A model generated the notes under the pieces. That model had not been told where the DNA came from. It made no database searches and saw only the letters and a program-made list of their open reading frames with translations. DNA of 64,000 nucleotides. It comes from Spirodela intermedia (lineage: Eukaryota; Streptophyta; Magnoliopsida; Alismatales; Araceae). Location: assembly GCA_902729315.2 (NCBI GenBank), contig LR746272.1, forward strand, positions 6,759,827 through 6,823,826. Direction: 5' to 3'. Below, in pieces: positions 50,132 through 63,334 of the stretch (position 1 is the stretch's first letter; each line of letters opens with the position of its first letter). The position numbers were made by a program, and so were the translations under genes.

Positions 50132-51840
50132 TCTCCCTTGCTTCTTCCTTCTCCCTTGCTTGCTTGGTTCTCGTATTAAAAAAATCTTTCTTTGAAATTT
50201 TATTGCAGGTCAACTTAGCATGGTGAAAAGTGGATAAGAGTTTCGACTCGAACTCCGACACATACGTTACATATGTGAGAGGCCCTAAGGAGCCGTTGTT
50301 TTGTATTGGTGTAGGATGCGCTCGAATCCTGCCGTTTTTTTTTTTTTGTGTAGGATTAATCTCCTCTTGTTTTTGTGAAGAAGGAGGGGGTCTGGCTGTC
50401 TTTTACAGCCAGGGAATAAACCAACAGAGTTTGGTTGGTTAGGAGTTGCCCCTATGGTTTTTGACCTGGAGACGATTTTTTCTCGGTTTACTTCCAAGAA
50501 ATAAGCAGCTGCATACTCTTGCTTCTTTCATTTTTTTTTTATTTTCCCCTCTTCAGTTTTAAAATGATAATGGGCTCTATTATGAGCAAACATTATGGTC
50601 AAGCAGTGGACCTGGAATCTTTGATTATGGTCGTGGATGATGCTAATGACGTTGTATCTCGTGTGGTTAAAAATACCCTGGACTGTTTAAATCTGCAAGC
50701 AGCAATTCAATTATATGTCTCAATCATCTGTGTGGCTTTATTCCTGCTAACTGGTTGTAAGATTACAGAGGGTTTTATTATTAAAGATCTGTATTTTTTA
50801 TGTATTAATTTATTGTTAGTCTTTGTGAGTCTATCGATCCTTGTCCTTGAATAATAAACAACCTTATGATCGATAACATTTGTCATAGTTGTTCTAAGAC
50901 CAAACTCTCGCCCATGACATTGTGCTATGTTGTACACGTGTGAGAAAATTTTATGATTATACCATGAATGCAGAGTGCTTGATTACCCTTTCGAAAATGT
51001 AGGCACTATTCTCTGATGGGCTGGGGATATTCTTGATCCTGTAATTCTGTATGCAGCTTTCAAATATTTCATTTCGCTGGTGTTCTTGGCTCACCTGAAT
51101 TTTGTTAAAATCATATGCCACGTGTTGTTAGCCTCTGTCATTGCCCATTGTGAGCTTATTTTCTGTCATCCTTCCTCAATAACAACCTGTATGCATTCGA
51201 TTTATGTGTATTACCCTGGTTAAGTGTTGAGTCGTGTGACTGGTGTCCTTTGGTTCATGCGCAATGTTATGCTGTGCACATTACAGCAATGATATGATTC
51301 CGCTGCTGAAATGGCATTAAAGAGCTTAGTATTGTCATTGGAGGAAGGACGAGAGGACAATGATGCACTTGGTGCCACGTGTGTCTTTGGTGCTGCCGCA
51401 GCCCATTATTATTTCTGTACTACAGGCATAAAAAGGCATTTGCATGTGATTGGGTCGGATCAGAGGTGCCTTTTTTTTCCATTAAACGGATTTTTCCTTT
51501 TTTTTTTTTCCTGAAAACCGTTCTGATTAGTTCTTGTGTTTTTCAATTTCTGTTAAAATGCCTTTATCTGCCATCATTAAACTGTGGAGCTATCACTTTC
51601 TAGTTCCTTAGTATCTTCCAAGAGCACTGGAACTAATTCAGTCAACGCAAGTATCAGTTTTCGAATGTAATCCACTGCATGATTCTTAACTTTTGCTCCA
51701 ATATGATCCCACATTGCATACCTAACATCTCATTTAGATTCTCTTCTATTGTCTTATCACAGCACCTTCTGCAGGGTTTGAGCGTCTAATGCTTCAAGGA
51801 AGGAGGGTTTCTCTCTTGAGCTGCACAGTTCCTCTACGTC
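50132..51840. other. 3' flank of the PMD-like gene
   Basis: T-rich transcribed-looking sequence with poly-T runs. A 111-aa hydrophobic open frame at 50519-50854 has no recognisable domain and is probably chance. Nothing else is seen. Confidence 0.4.
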
Positions 51841-53450
51841 AGGTGCTCCATGGTGAACCCCTGAACCTCTTGGTTGTTCTGAGAAAAGCAATATCAGAGG
51901 AGTGTGATTGAGTTTGAACAAAACCAACTAGTATAATGAACACACAAGGGTTTTGATTGTGATTGCAAGGGTTTCACACGGACAAGAGTGTGCAATATTT
52001 GTTGAAGAAATCTCCCCTTCATGGGTTTCAACTGGAATTGATAGGTAGGGTTTTCAATAGATGGAGTAATGAAGATTGATGAAACAATTTTGATGGGTTT
52101 CATTCATAGTTGCTGGGGTTTTTGTTGGCACATGAATGGTTTTACATGGATGCACTGGAGGAAAATGGGAGAATATACAACTACATGGGTCTTAAATTTC
52201 ACATGCCAGGGGTGCTCTAGATTGGGGATTTCATGGGTTCTAAGTGGAATCTATTGGGAGCTGTGATATTCATTCTGAAGTGTGTAGGGCTAAGGCTTGA
52301 TGTCATGGGGCTGATATAGTGAGGTGAGATTCTTCAAGCAAAATCTCATAGTTGATGAGCAGCATAGAAAACTTGTGCCTTGAATTGCGGCACGATCGGC
52401 ACACATGGCACAACGTGACATAGAGACCATGTGCACAGCACAATGTGGGATGATGGTAGGTGCATACACGGTACATCACGATGGGCACAAATAGTATAAC
52501 ATGTGCACACAACAAAGTGTGCCATGGCAGGTGCATGCACATCAAAGGTGCGATGTTATGTGTGAAGTCATTTGTGATACTAGAGATGATGTTAGTGGTG
52601 AGCCTTAACATGAGTCCCACATCACTTAATCTATGAATGGAGGGGCCAAACCACTAGAATTAGGCACATAGTGTAAGAGGCACTTTGAGTGCCATAGTGC
52701 AATATCCTTAGACATTAAATAAAGTAAGAAGTGGTATCACAGTGAAGGCTCTGATGTTCAAGTTAAAGTTGTTACTCTCCTGTTCTTTTTTTATTATAGA
52801 GGAGATAGAGTCTTGATCTCTTGGAGGTAGTGGAGCATAACACTAGAGAATTGGAACTCACAAGTGGTGTCTTACTTAGAGGAGCAGACGGCAAGTTTTG
52901 TCGTGGTCATGGATGGCCTTGAGGCCTACTTTCAAGCTATTGATGCTTGCTTTGAGCATAGATATTCTTGGTTGGTGTTATTTGCCCACAAGATGTTAGT
53001 ATGGGGAATGGCTTCACATGCCATTACAGGTGTAGGTCCTCTACCCATGGATGTGGCAAAGCAAGCCATCTTCTCCTCCAAGTGAGCAAGGCACTAGTTG
53101 TGAGTTGTGCCCTCTTCCTACTAGCTCCAACACTATCTCTTCTATAACAAAAAGGTGTAAGACAGTAGCAACATGACTTGGATGGAAGAATCTTTGCTCT
53201 TAGCTCACTAGTACATGGCTGTTTGTTGAAGTGCTTCAATCGTGTGCCGACATTGGGTGTACTTGTTCCCCTAACTAGCATAACAAAGTGATTTGGAGTT
53301 CAAGCTCAAAAAATCATTGCCTTGCATTGCACTATGGAACTCAATGTGTCCATTACATTAGATGCCTAACCCTTTTTACAAAGGGGTTGGGCCCCACTAT
53401 TCTTGGATTAAACAATGTGGGACCCAGTCTTCTGAAATTATTGGCTCGTG
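51841..53450. other. Probable decayed retroelement sequence
   Basis: CA/TG-rich words (gcacacatggcacaacgtgacatag, near 52395) resemble the block at 14.3-14.7 kb. The words gtcccacatcac (52614) and aatgtgggaccc (53404) are approximate reverse complements; such wording is common in plant retroelement flanks. Short gag-like open frames (for example 52864-53085) carry no diagnostic motif. Element borders could not be set. Confidence 0.3.
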
Positions 53451-53755
53451 TATTTTCTAGTATTCCTTGAGCATAATTGAATAACTAGGTTCTTCAAATA
53501 GATATATATATATATATATATTAAAATAAACAATAATAGATGATATCTTGAGGACATCCCCTGTGATTAAGCACAAGGGTTTATATATTAATCTAGGTGC
53601 AAGTCTTCTCAAACGATTGGTCAGTGTATTTTCTAGTATTTCTTTAGCATACTTAATTAAATAACCAGGTTCTTCAAACATATTAATATATATATTAAAA
53701 ATAAACAACAATAGATGATATCATGAGGACATCCCTTGTGATTAAGCAACAAAAC
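53451..53755. repeat. Imperfect tandem duplication, period 176 bp
   Basis: tattttctagtatt starts at 53451 and 53627. Each copy continues with gagcata / tagcata, aataac(t/c)aggttcttcaaa, a TA-rich run, taaacaa(t/c)aatagatgatatc, and gaggacatccc(c/t)tgtgattaagca. Copy 2 is cut short. Confidence 0.85.
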
Positions 53756-54046
53756 TAAGAAAAGGGTTTATCTACTATTAAAATATGTTAGAGGATGTTC
53801 GAACTAGAAAGCCAACCATATAGTCAAACATTGATTGTCAACCATGTTTTGTCTGACTCCGGTATTGAAATTGGCTGAGTTCGGCCCATAATGCGGCTGG
53901 CCCATCTGTCGTATTGGGCTTGGGCTTCTAGGAGCTCAGCTTGGAGCCCAATCTGTGGTCTTTATTTGGAAATCTTTTCAACGCGCCGGTCCACAAAACA
54001 GTCAGGGGTATAAGCCAAGGAGAGGGAGAAAGGTTGGTTGATTAAA

Positions 54047-54600
54047 TTTACCATTTATTATAGATAATATATATAATTATTAAATGGGATAATTTTTTAT
54101 TTATTACGTTTACCAACGGCAGCTGCTAACTGCCGGGCTTTGATATTTTCTTTCCTAAACTATATTATATATGGTTTAAAAAAATCGATAATATATATAT
54201 TTAATGAAATTTGTGAACATATATAATTTTTCTGAATAATAAGAATTGAAATCATTATATATATTTAAAATATAAATTGGTATGACCATGAGTGAGAAAA
54301 GCGGTGATTTATTGTAATTCGTAACTTTATTTACCATTTATTATATATAGTATATATTTTAATTACTAAATGGGAGAAATTTTTATTTATCAGATTCAAC
54401 AACGGCAGCTTCCAACTACCGGGCTTTTATATTTTCTTTCCTAAACTTCATTTTATATGGTTTATAAAATTTGAAAAAAATAAAATATTTAATGAATTAT
54501 ATGAATTTGTGAACATATATAATTTTCTTTGAATATATTATACATATATATTCATAAATATACACTACATACATAAGAATCGAAATCTATCTGTATTTGA
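54047..54600. repeat. AT-rich tandem duplication, period about 286 bp
   Basis: tttaccatttattata and aacggcagct (54115 and 54401) recur with the same order: taaatggga, ttttatttat, aacggcagct, ccgggctttgatattttctttcctaaac / ccgggcttttatattttctttcctaaac, atatggttta, tgtgaacatatataatttt, then agaat(t/c)gaaat. It lies just upstream of the ALA2 leader. Confidence 0.8.
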
Positions 54601-54659
54601 ATATATGATTTTTTTTAATTTCATATAGTCTGTGAATATGGGAACTTATTATTAGGGGA

Positions 54660-56747
54660 AGGGGGGGTGGGGCAGTGGGGGCCTGTCAACTCTGGTCGCC
54701 CTGTCCCATCCAGTCAGGAAGCTGAGTTGAGGCCGGCACCAACGAAAACGTGCGCGATCAGCCGGAGTACGAGGAAGGTGGGGACAGGGAGGGAGAGAGG
54801 GAGGGAGGCAGAGAAGGTTCATCTTCTCTCAGCAGGGCAGTGCGTGGGGCGTTGCGGAGCTCGTGAGGCAGGCAAGAGGTGAGGAGACGCTAGTTCGTTC
54901 CCTGTTCACGTCTCTCGCTCTCGCTCTCGCTCTCGTCATCTCTGTGTAGATTTTTAGTAAATCTCTCTGTCTCTGTCTCTCTCTCTTTCTCGATGTATAT
55001 CTATATTTGTGTGTGTATGTGTGTAACATTATTTTGAACAGTCGCTATCTTTGCAGGCGATCAATTGGGGGAATAAGTGGAGGAAGAGAAGGGGGAACGG
55101 ATCGGTGAATAGGGCGGACGGGGGTTGAGGATTGGGAGGTGATCCGATGCGGGTCCCCTTGCTGGGATCCGGTCGATTTTTCCTGCCAATTTTCGGTCAC
55201 GACGAGGAAGCCGACGTGAGGTGCCGTTCGGAATTTCTTTTGATTGTGATTGCTGTTATGCTTCAATCTTTCTCTTTTCTTCTTTCAATTCCTACCTTTT
55301 TTGGTTCCCGAATTCCTATTTAACAATGAAACGAAAATGGGAATTGCACTAGAAGAGCCACAGTCCAGAAATTGTCTTTAGCCCCATTAGAATTCATCTG
55401 ATGCGTATTACAGTGACTCGTTTTTTATTTTATCGGGAGAAAAATATCCCTGATACATTTAGGAGGGCTATTTTTTGTGGGGTGGGGTAGTGCGCGTGTC
55501 TGCTGAACTGATGCCCTACTGAGGGTTTGATTGATGAGTTTACGTTGACAGTTAGTCCATCTAATGAAAGTAGGAAAGTTTTTGCATCTCCTGGATAAAA
55601 ATTACAATTAGTCCATCCATTTGAATAGGAATCTAATCAGGGTTTCACATAGTTTATTCTTCGTTTCTGAGACAGTTACCATTTGAATTTCTATAGAATT
55701 TTAGGGAATCCTCGGAATGTTCTGGACGAAATCACCTTTTCTCAGATAATGGGAAAGTTTTGTGTGTTGTATGTGAGGGCAGGAGTACGAGTTTTAAGTG
55801 CACTATGTTCTGTTCTGTTTAAAGGATCTACATGATATCAATATTTCTCATTTTGTCTGGTTCGTTCTCTTATGTCGTCCTCCAGTATATTTTCAGTAGT
55901 AGAAAAAAAAATCAAATTCATTAATCAGGTGGTTGTTCAAATAAACGGGTGCATATTTACATTATATAATTGTTCGGTCATCTCCGGCACACTGTCCATT
56001 CTTTATTTAATTTTTCACTTTAGTTTTTCATTTGCTTTATTGGAATTGACTTGCCAAAGGTTCGATGTGAAGGTTAGCTTCGTTGCTTTATCCCTGAAGG
56101 TAGAATGATGAACTTTTTGAATACAGATAGAAACATGGAAGTGCCTATTTGTTTCTGAGGTAAAATGGGGCGAAGTATGCTTTTCTTCAGCTCATGAAGA
56201 CGTGTCAATGATCATATGCATCCTTTTTTATGATTTTAGGTGTTGTCATACTTTGTTGAAAGTGGTAACGTTATCTGGTTTACTTTGATGCAAATTTGAC
56301 TCCTTTGGATAGTCCATTTCTAAGCAGGTAAGTGGAAGCGAATGAATGATAAACAGATAGCACCTTTTAACGAATGAATGAATGGAAAAATCCTTTTTGG
56401 TGATGCAAAGCATATGGGAAACCTATTTTTCATTCTCGCATGAATATATGTCATTAAATCCAATATGCATACTCGAGTACGAATTTAGGTGCTTATTGAA
56501 AGTCAAATTATGATATCATGCAGTTTCATTGGACAAATATTAAGCTCACGTGTTTTGTCTGTTCCTCATTTGGGACATGGAAATTGGAATCCTTTGCCGT
56601 TAATCTTTTTTACTTTGGTATAATTGCAAAATGTAGGTTTGTTGATCTTGACATTTTCGATGCCTTTATTCTGTCTTTGAGTTCCTTCTGACTGTGATCC
56701 TATTACCGTGTGGCAATAGGTTTAGTGTGTGAAGGACCAAATTGATA
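54660..56747 (+). promoter_or_regulatory. ALA2 leader: two probable 5'-UTR exons and introns
   Basis: A GC-rich leader ends in donor gcaagag|gtgagg (exon end 54878; 5' limit unknown, about 54700). Acceptor ttgcag at 55051-55056 opens a second leader exon, 55057-55215, ending GAC|GTGAGG. The next acceptor, ggcaatag (56719), precedes the coding ATG by 28 bases. A CT-rich tract sits between. This structure is read from splice signals only. Confidence 0.5.
55147..56725 (+). other. Possible upstream ORF in the ALA2 leader, spliced
   Basis: An ATG at 55147 opens MRVPLLGSGRFFLPIFGHDE and runs to GAC at 55215. If the leader intron is spliced 55215 to 56720 the frame continues GTT TAG, giving a 24-codon upstream ORF that stops 22 bases before the main ATG. 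Such an ORF would reduce translation of the ATPase. It depends on the inferred splice. Confidence 0.3.
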
Positions 56748-59700
56748 ATGAAGCGCTTTGTTTACATCAATGACAATGAGGCCTCCCATGATCCTTATTG
56801 TGACAATCGCATATCAAATAGGAAGTACACCATATTGAATTTTCTCCCAAAAAACCTCTGGGAGCAATTCAGGTTTGAGTTTAACTTTGTGCCCATTTTT
56901 TTCCTTATGCATGTCTATTATTAAAACCTGTTTACTAACATTCTATGACGAACTTTCCAGCGATTTTTGAACTCAGTTTGTTATTTTTTTATTTCATTTC
57001 CTCTGTTATTGTCATTTTCGTTAATCTTCAGTTGTTTATGTGGCATATTCATACTGCTTATTATTTATAATTGGTATTGTTGTTGAGAAATCGGCATGCA
57101 TGTATTAAGCGCACACATAGGCATCTTAAAATAAGCACTCATCAGAAACCCTTGGATAACTTCTAGAGTATGCCACAGAAATTATGGTCTTTATAGAACT
57201 TTGAGAGAAGTCTATCATTTTGCTTCATTGTGTGTGCAAGCTTATCATGGGGTGTTCTCTGCATTATGGACTCGGTACTTTATATGAGGATTGCTTTGAA
57301 GGCGTTTGAGACATCTGTTCCTTGGCGTATGGCCTTTGGCAGAAGGCGTATGTGTCCAGCTGGTGCATGCAGGGGTGCGCGAGGAGATTCTAGTCCTTTA
57401 TTGTGGTGACATTCGCAATGAACTGGTCTGTGTGGAATATGCGAGGAAATAGTCTGTTGGGACGTTTCAATAACTGCAACTCCTGGAAGGTCAAGAAGGT
57501 ATTTACCTAGGAATTGAGAGTGATGAAGAAATTTTGGTTTAACTTGCTGAGGTATGTTTCAGGAAATGGACTTTTGAACTAGTCATAGCTGTCTATAAGA
57601 GTGGTTATTCAGGGTCGTCTCCCTTGTGCATCCAGAGTGCATAAATGCCTGCACTACTGGTCACTTTTTAGCAGTTTGTGGCCAGGTGGAAATCAGTTGC
57701 CAAGTTCTTGGTGAACTCTGCTTAGGTTAATCTTGAAGGATATTGATACTACCTGAAAACTTTTAGTGCCAGGGAGACCTTTATTTTTTGTTGATAGAAG
57801 GGAAATCAGCCTATGGCAGAACGAGTCTTGTGTAAATTATCATGCATTGCCTTTCAATCATGACAATGAGAGAAATAAATCTGCATAAATGGTTCTCAAG
57901 TAAAGTAAGTGACAATAGTCTGTTGAGGATTAGCTCAACTTTATGTATGGCTTGATCTCTCTCAGTCTGTAGCATTGGAAGACTAAACTTTTCGTTATTT
58001 TTTGGCTTGAGGACATTGTGTAAGCATCAAGTACTTCCATCCTTTTGTTTTGTGAGTTAGCTTATTGTATCCTGCTATTAATTTTGAAGAGGAAATCCTG
58101 GAAGGTTATATCGAGACATTTACTCAATAACATATTTGACATTCTAATGAGAGCCTGACTAATGGAAACTTTATTCGTTTTAAATGCTCTCTGAAGCTTC
58201 TATGTGAGATTAAGGGTCGCTGAAAAAATTCGGTGTAGGATTGAAATGCATTGATCAGTTAGAAGACAGACAGTTCGGTTGTTTTTGTCTGATTTTTGGT
58301 CTGGTAGTTTGTAGGTGCTGGGGTTCTGTTATCTTGTTCTCTGCATTTCCTTGGAGTCTTCTATTAGGCAGTCCTTATAGCACTCCTTCTCCTTGGAGTC
58401 TTGATGTACAAGACTTTTCATGGCCGCATTTCTTTAGTTTGGGCAAGTATGATTTTGTTTTGCTAATTTCCCCCATTTCGTTGTAAAACGAATTCGTTTC
58501 CTCGGTATCTCACAAATATGATAATAGATTGTTAACTATTCTCGAAACAAGTAATGCTGATGCAGAATAGTTGAATTCCAGTTGGACCCTTTTACATATA
58601 GTTCCTGAGAAAGTTTTTTCTATTGGAAGGCTAATTAAAAAAATTATTTAATAGGTAATCTACTGAGTTGTTGAGGCTATTTTAACTTTTTTCCCCGGTA
58701 TATGTTCTAATCTTAATCTTAGGCTGTAACCTTCTACTTATAGTGTTGAGGTGTCTTTAACTTTTTTTTTTTTCAAGAATTTTTTTTCTTCTTGTACAAT
58801 TAAATATAAAACTTATAATCAGCACATGTATAGGTTCTGTTTACTAATTTTCTTGTATCTATAGTTCTCTTTTGGTCTATTACTCATAGAACATGGCAAC
58901 ATAAAAAATGAAACATAGGATGCTTTCCTTGATGCTGCAAAATTTTGTAGTTTTACAGGAAAGTGGTGCATTTCCTTCTTAAACTTATATGCCACTAGCC
59001 TCTGATTTTGTTCAGAAATCCATTTTAGAAGGCCATCCTTGCAGTCCATGTTGTTGCATTCCGTGAGGGAGCTCTATTCCTTTTGCCATGGCATCCTGAC
59101 AACAATCTGACATATCATCATGCTACAGTGTTGAAGATCACTCGCGTCTTGTTGTGTGGTCTTCAATGAATGTCAGCTGAGCTCATGTTATTAGAAGAGG
59201 AGGAAAACCTGGCAGTCATGCTTTATAGACAAAGGATGCAAGTACAGTCATTGACATACCGTTTCTCCTCATAACTAGTAACGACAGAGTCTATTTCACC
59301 TCATACTGTTTCTAATTTTTAGGGTAACACAGGCAGTCTATTTTTGATTAGCAAATCTCAGTCTTTCTGGATACCATGAAGAATATTATCTTTCATGACG
59401 GGGGTTTTTTCCATACTGTATTGGTGTAGGTTCATGATATAGAGGGTAAAATGATTAGTGCGCCCAATGGAGAAGTGGCTACTTTCATTTCACATTTTGG
59501 TCCTTTTCTTGAATGATTCTTCATCCTCCTTGCTCTGTCTCTGTTTACATTAAGTCTCACTCTCAACAATTGAAAATAACATCTAAAAGAACCTTCAACA
59601 AACTTATCTCCAAATCCTGGGTTTCTTATCATCAGTAATCGTAGATTGGCCATAAAGATCTACTGGAAAGAAGGCTGTACATGGCACATGCCTCATTTCT

Positions 59701-62700
59701 GTGCTCAAGTTCTGTATCTTTTTCTAGCTATTTCTGCCGACTTTAGGATCTCTGTCCAATCATTGAACGAATAATTAGACTTATAAAGTAAGAGTATCCA
59801 CACCATTCTCCAGGGAGCCCCTTCTTTTTTACTAGTCAGCCACAGCCAATTTATAAGAATGAAAGATTCTTGTCCTTACGGTCTTTATGTGTATGGGCTT
59901 CTTGGGAGACTTCTCGTTCAAGGGTTTTCTTCTGAACATTAAGAGTAATTTCCAAAGTCTAAGTGGCTTTCTCTCTTGGGATAGTCACTGGAAATTAGTC
60001 ATGATGGGTCTAGAAAAGCATTAAACGTTCTTGATAAGCCATGGAGGCGATTATCAGATATTTGTGTAAGCAGTATCATTCTCTTGCAAGAATTATGCTT
60101 TTAGGTATCAAGATTTTATTTCTAAAAACTTTTTCGTTTTGTCCCTAACGAGTGAAAATTCGGATTAAGAATTTAAATGAATATCCGCATACTTTCTAAT
60201 TGATGGCATTGTTTACTCAAGGTTGTTTCCTCGTAACATAACTCGTTTGATAAAAGGTCAGGCTTATTGAGAATATCTTCATCAAAGCCAAATCTGCTTT
60301 GTCTTGGCTTCTCTCTCTCTTTCAACGTTCCTATGTTACACTTTGTCAATGGTTAAACGATGGCTTTATTTTTGCCATTATTTTATTCACTGTGCATATA
60401 TTTGAATAAATTTTCTCTTGTATTTCAGCCGGCTTATGAACCAATACTTCTTGCTGATTGCTTGCCTTCAGCTCTGGCCACTTATTACTCCCGTTAATCC
60501 TGCTAGCACATGGGGTCCGCTGATCTTTATTTTTTCTGTCTCTGCATCGAAAGAGGCTTGGGATGACTACAATAGGTACCTTTCTGACAAGCAAGCAAAT
60601 GAGAAGGAAGTATGGGTTGTAAGAGATGGCATCAGAAAACGTGTACGTTGAATTCATTGATGGCCTGTGATCTTCACTTTGTAATGAGATATCTGTATGG
60701 TAACATTATGAACTGATTAGTTTTACTTGGGACTTCTCCAATTATATCTCTATGCAAATGTATGCGTCTATCTTGAGGATAATCATTTTGCCGTGATAAA
60801 TCGATTGGTAAACTAAACTTTGATGGCCATCTACTAGATGCATTTCTAAATTCCTTTGCTTACGCATTTTTGGCCGGCATGTACCTCTAAAGCTACATTT
60901 TTGCATGTGGAACCTCCCTTTAATGAATGCATGTGAACGGCTTAGCCAGAATGTTGAGTCATTCTCCTTCAGTCAGCAGAAGTTGGAAAGAAATATAATG
61001 GTAATGTTTGCTTTTGTTTCTCGAGTATACATTAATGATATACCAATACATTGTATGGGAGACAAGTGCAATATTTTTGGCCTTAGCCAGAAAGGTCTGG
61101 TTAAATCCAAAATTAGAAATGGCTAAGTCAATAAGGCGCAGGCTTAAACATTGGTTACCTGGATTCTGTATTTCTGTGGCTTGGTCGTGCAGAAATTGAG
61201 TTTGTTCTTATTACACTTGGAAATCAAGTTTTTTATGACAGATTTTCAGTAAATACCTTCTTGATCACTTTTCCTTTGATGTTTGTTGGATATGCTTCTG
61301 TTATGCTCTACCTGGATGCCCCCTTGTGTCACATCTTGATAATGAATTTACTTGAACTCCATGTCCTGCAACCAGTAGCCACAAAATGAGAGTTGGGCAT
61401 TTAAAGAAACTCTTTCAAATTCTTTCCCGTCCAGTCGGTTGTTGTTTATGTTTCAGTACTAGATTTGACCTTCTGGGATTTTCATCTGATCTCAGTAAGT
61501 ACTGGTAAAGGTGACTATGTATTATTGAATTGCACTTTTTCTGTGGGTTCCATGATTTCACACTGATGTGGTAGAAGTACCCTTATTTTCACTCCTAGAA
61601 TTATCAGCTCCTTCTCCTCTTTTTATAGATACAAGCTCAGGATATTCATGTCGGTAACATAGTTTGGCTTCGGGAAAATGATGAGGTCCCTTGTGATCTA
61701 CTGCTACTTGGAACTTCTGAACCACAGGGCATCTGTTTTGTTGAGGTCAGTCATTTGCATTTATTTCTTGATATTTTATTCTGTTTATTTTTTTCATATG
61801 TTATTATACCCTGTGAATTTTTTACAGCTGTCATTTGATTTATAAAAGCCAGAAATGAATACAGCGAAGCATAAATAATTATAATTACAGAAAAAATTAG
61901 GGAAGTTGATAGCCAATTTCATTGATTATATTATTTTTTTAGACGCAAAAAATTATATCTTATGTTCTTATGAGAATTTGATTATTGTATCGTTTAATTC
62001 TTAACGCCATGATTAATTGAGCAAATATCCCATGTGGTCTAGTTAGCAACTGTAAGTTGCCCACATGCTATTGTTAGTGCTCTGGATCATGGAGATATTG
62101 AGTTAAGTGCTTAGATGTGCATGCTTCTTAATTTTATTTGATAGTTACATACATTAAAATCTCAAGAGGAGCTTTCTGAGTACCTTGTATTTGAAGAGCT
62201 CTTAAAGAAGATCAGTTAGCAGTGCTTGCGGTCTCTTGTTCCACTCATGAGGAGATTCCTTATCAACTTTACTTTATACTAGTGAAACAGACCATGTGAG
62301 GGCAATGAAACTGACCCCCTCTCAGGGTTTGAAACAGCTTCTAATAGACAAAGCAATTAATAAGCAGGTAGAGAGTAAGAGAAGCAACACATGAGAATTC
62401 TCGTGGTATGGCTATGCAATTCTTATATTCGCCGATAGAGATGATGGTATTTCCTGGGAAGACTAGTCTGTCCTCCCTCTCTCCCGATCTCTTGGATGAT
62501 CTAATGCTTCAAATCTAATAGATTTCAGGAAACACAAACTACTATAATACATGATTTCTTGTCTGTTTTAGACAGTTTCCTATCTGCAACTCTCTAACTG
62601 GGATGTGTAAGAGTTTCCACTTATATTTGACTCGTGTACCACATCCCCCAAAAATTTCCGATTTGAATGTCTTTTTCAAATAGGAATAAGCGTCTCCGAA

Positions 62701-63334
62701 TTTTTTTTGAGAGGAAAAACCTGACACCCCGTGGAATTGATAAAATAAAATAATCGTTATCTATAAATAATGTCACTTTCACGTGGATTGGCTGATTCTG
62801 ATCAGTATTTAGCTTTTATCAGCGGTACAAGTAGGAAGCCAGCAAAGCTGTTTCACCACACTTATTATTCTTATCATATGATGTTCAGAGGCTAAAGCAC
62901 CATTTGGCGTACTCTTTATTTATCTCTGATGAAACTAATTTTTGACGTCCTGACTTGGCCCTTTGTTGCAGACGGCTGCTTTAGATGGTGAGACCGACCT
63001 GAAGACGAGAGTTATACCTACAGCCTGTGCTGGGTTGGCTTCTGAATTGCTATACAAAATTAAGGCAAGTAAATAGTTTTTCTACGATATGAGATTGAAA
63101 ATATTTTGACTCGGAAATTCGATCCTCTCACCCTGGATGGTTTCAATTTTAATTTACAGGGAGTGATCGAGTGTCCAAATCCAGATAAGGATATTAGAAG
63201 ATTTGATGCTAATTTGCGGTTGTTTCCTCCGTTTATTGATAATGACTTGTGCCCGTTAACAATTAACAACACGCTGTTGCAGTCATGTTATTTGAGAAAT
63301 ACAGAATGGGCATGTGGAGTAGCTGTATACACAG
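56748..63334 (+). CDS. ALA2: ALA2-type P4-ATPase (phospholipid flippase), 5' part only
   Basis: Coding exons: 56748-56872, 60429-60642, 61629-61745, 62972-63064, 63160-63334 (724 nt, about 241 aa); the gene runs off the right edge. P4-ATPases flip phospholipids to the cytosolic leaflet with an ALIS (CDC50) subunit. Visible: MKRFVYINDNEAS start, CDNRISNRKYTILNFLPKNL, helix 1 (NQYFLLIACLQLWPLI), helix 2 and exit (GPLIFIFSVSASKEAWDDYN), actuator-domain residues VGNIVWLRENDEVPCDLLLL, the DGET motif (AALDGETDLKTRV), ECPNPDKDIRRFDANLRLFP and NNTLLQSCYLRNTEWACGV. The short N-terminus and these strings fit the ALA2 branch rather than ALA1 or ALA3-12. The phosphorylation site and nucleotide domain lie outside the window. 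The intron after exon 4 has a GC donor. Intron 1 of the coding region is 3.6 kb. Confidence 0.92.
63065..63159 (+). other. GC-AG intron in ALA2
   Basis: Exon 4 ends ATT AAG and is followed by GCAAGT; the acceptor is tttacag at 63153-63159. Joining gives KIKGVIECP, exactly the family reading. No GT donor that preserves the frame is nearby. Confidence 0.85.

Noticed and set aside
50519-50854. 111-codon hydrophobic frame after the PMD-like gene
   Set aside because: Lies in T-rich 3' flank; hydrophobicity follows from T-rich codons, and no family is recognised.
52864-53085. 73-codon frame resembling a gag fragment
   Set aside because: No zinc knuckle, protease or other diagnostic residue; kept only as part of the region description.
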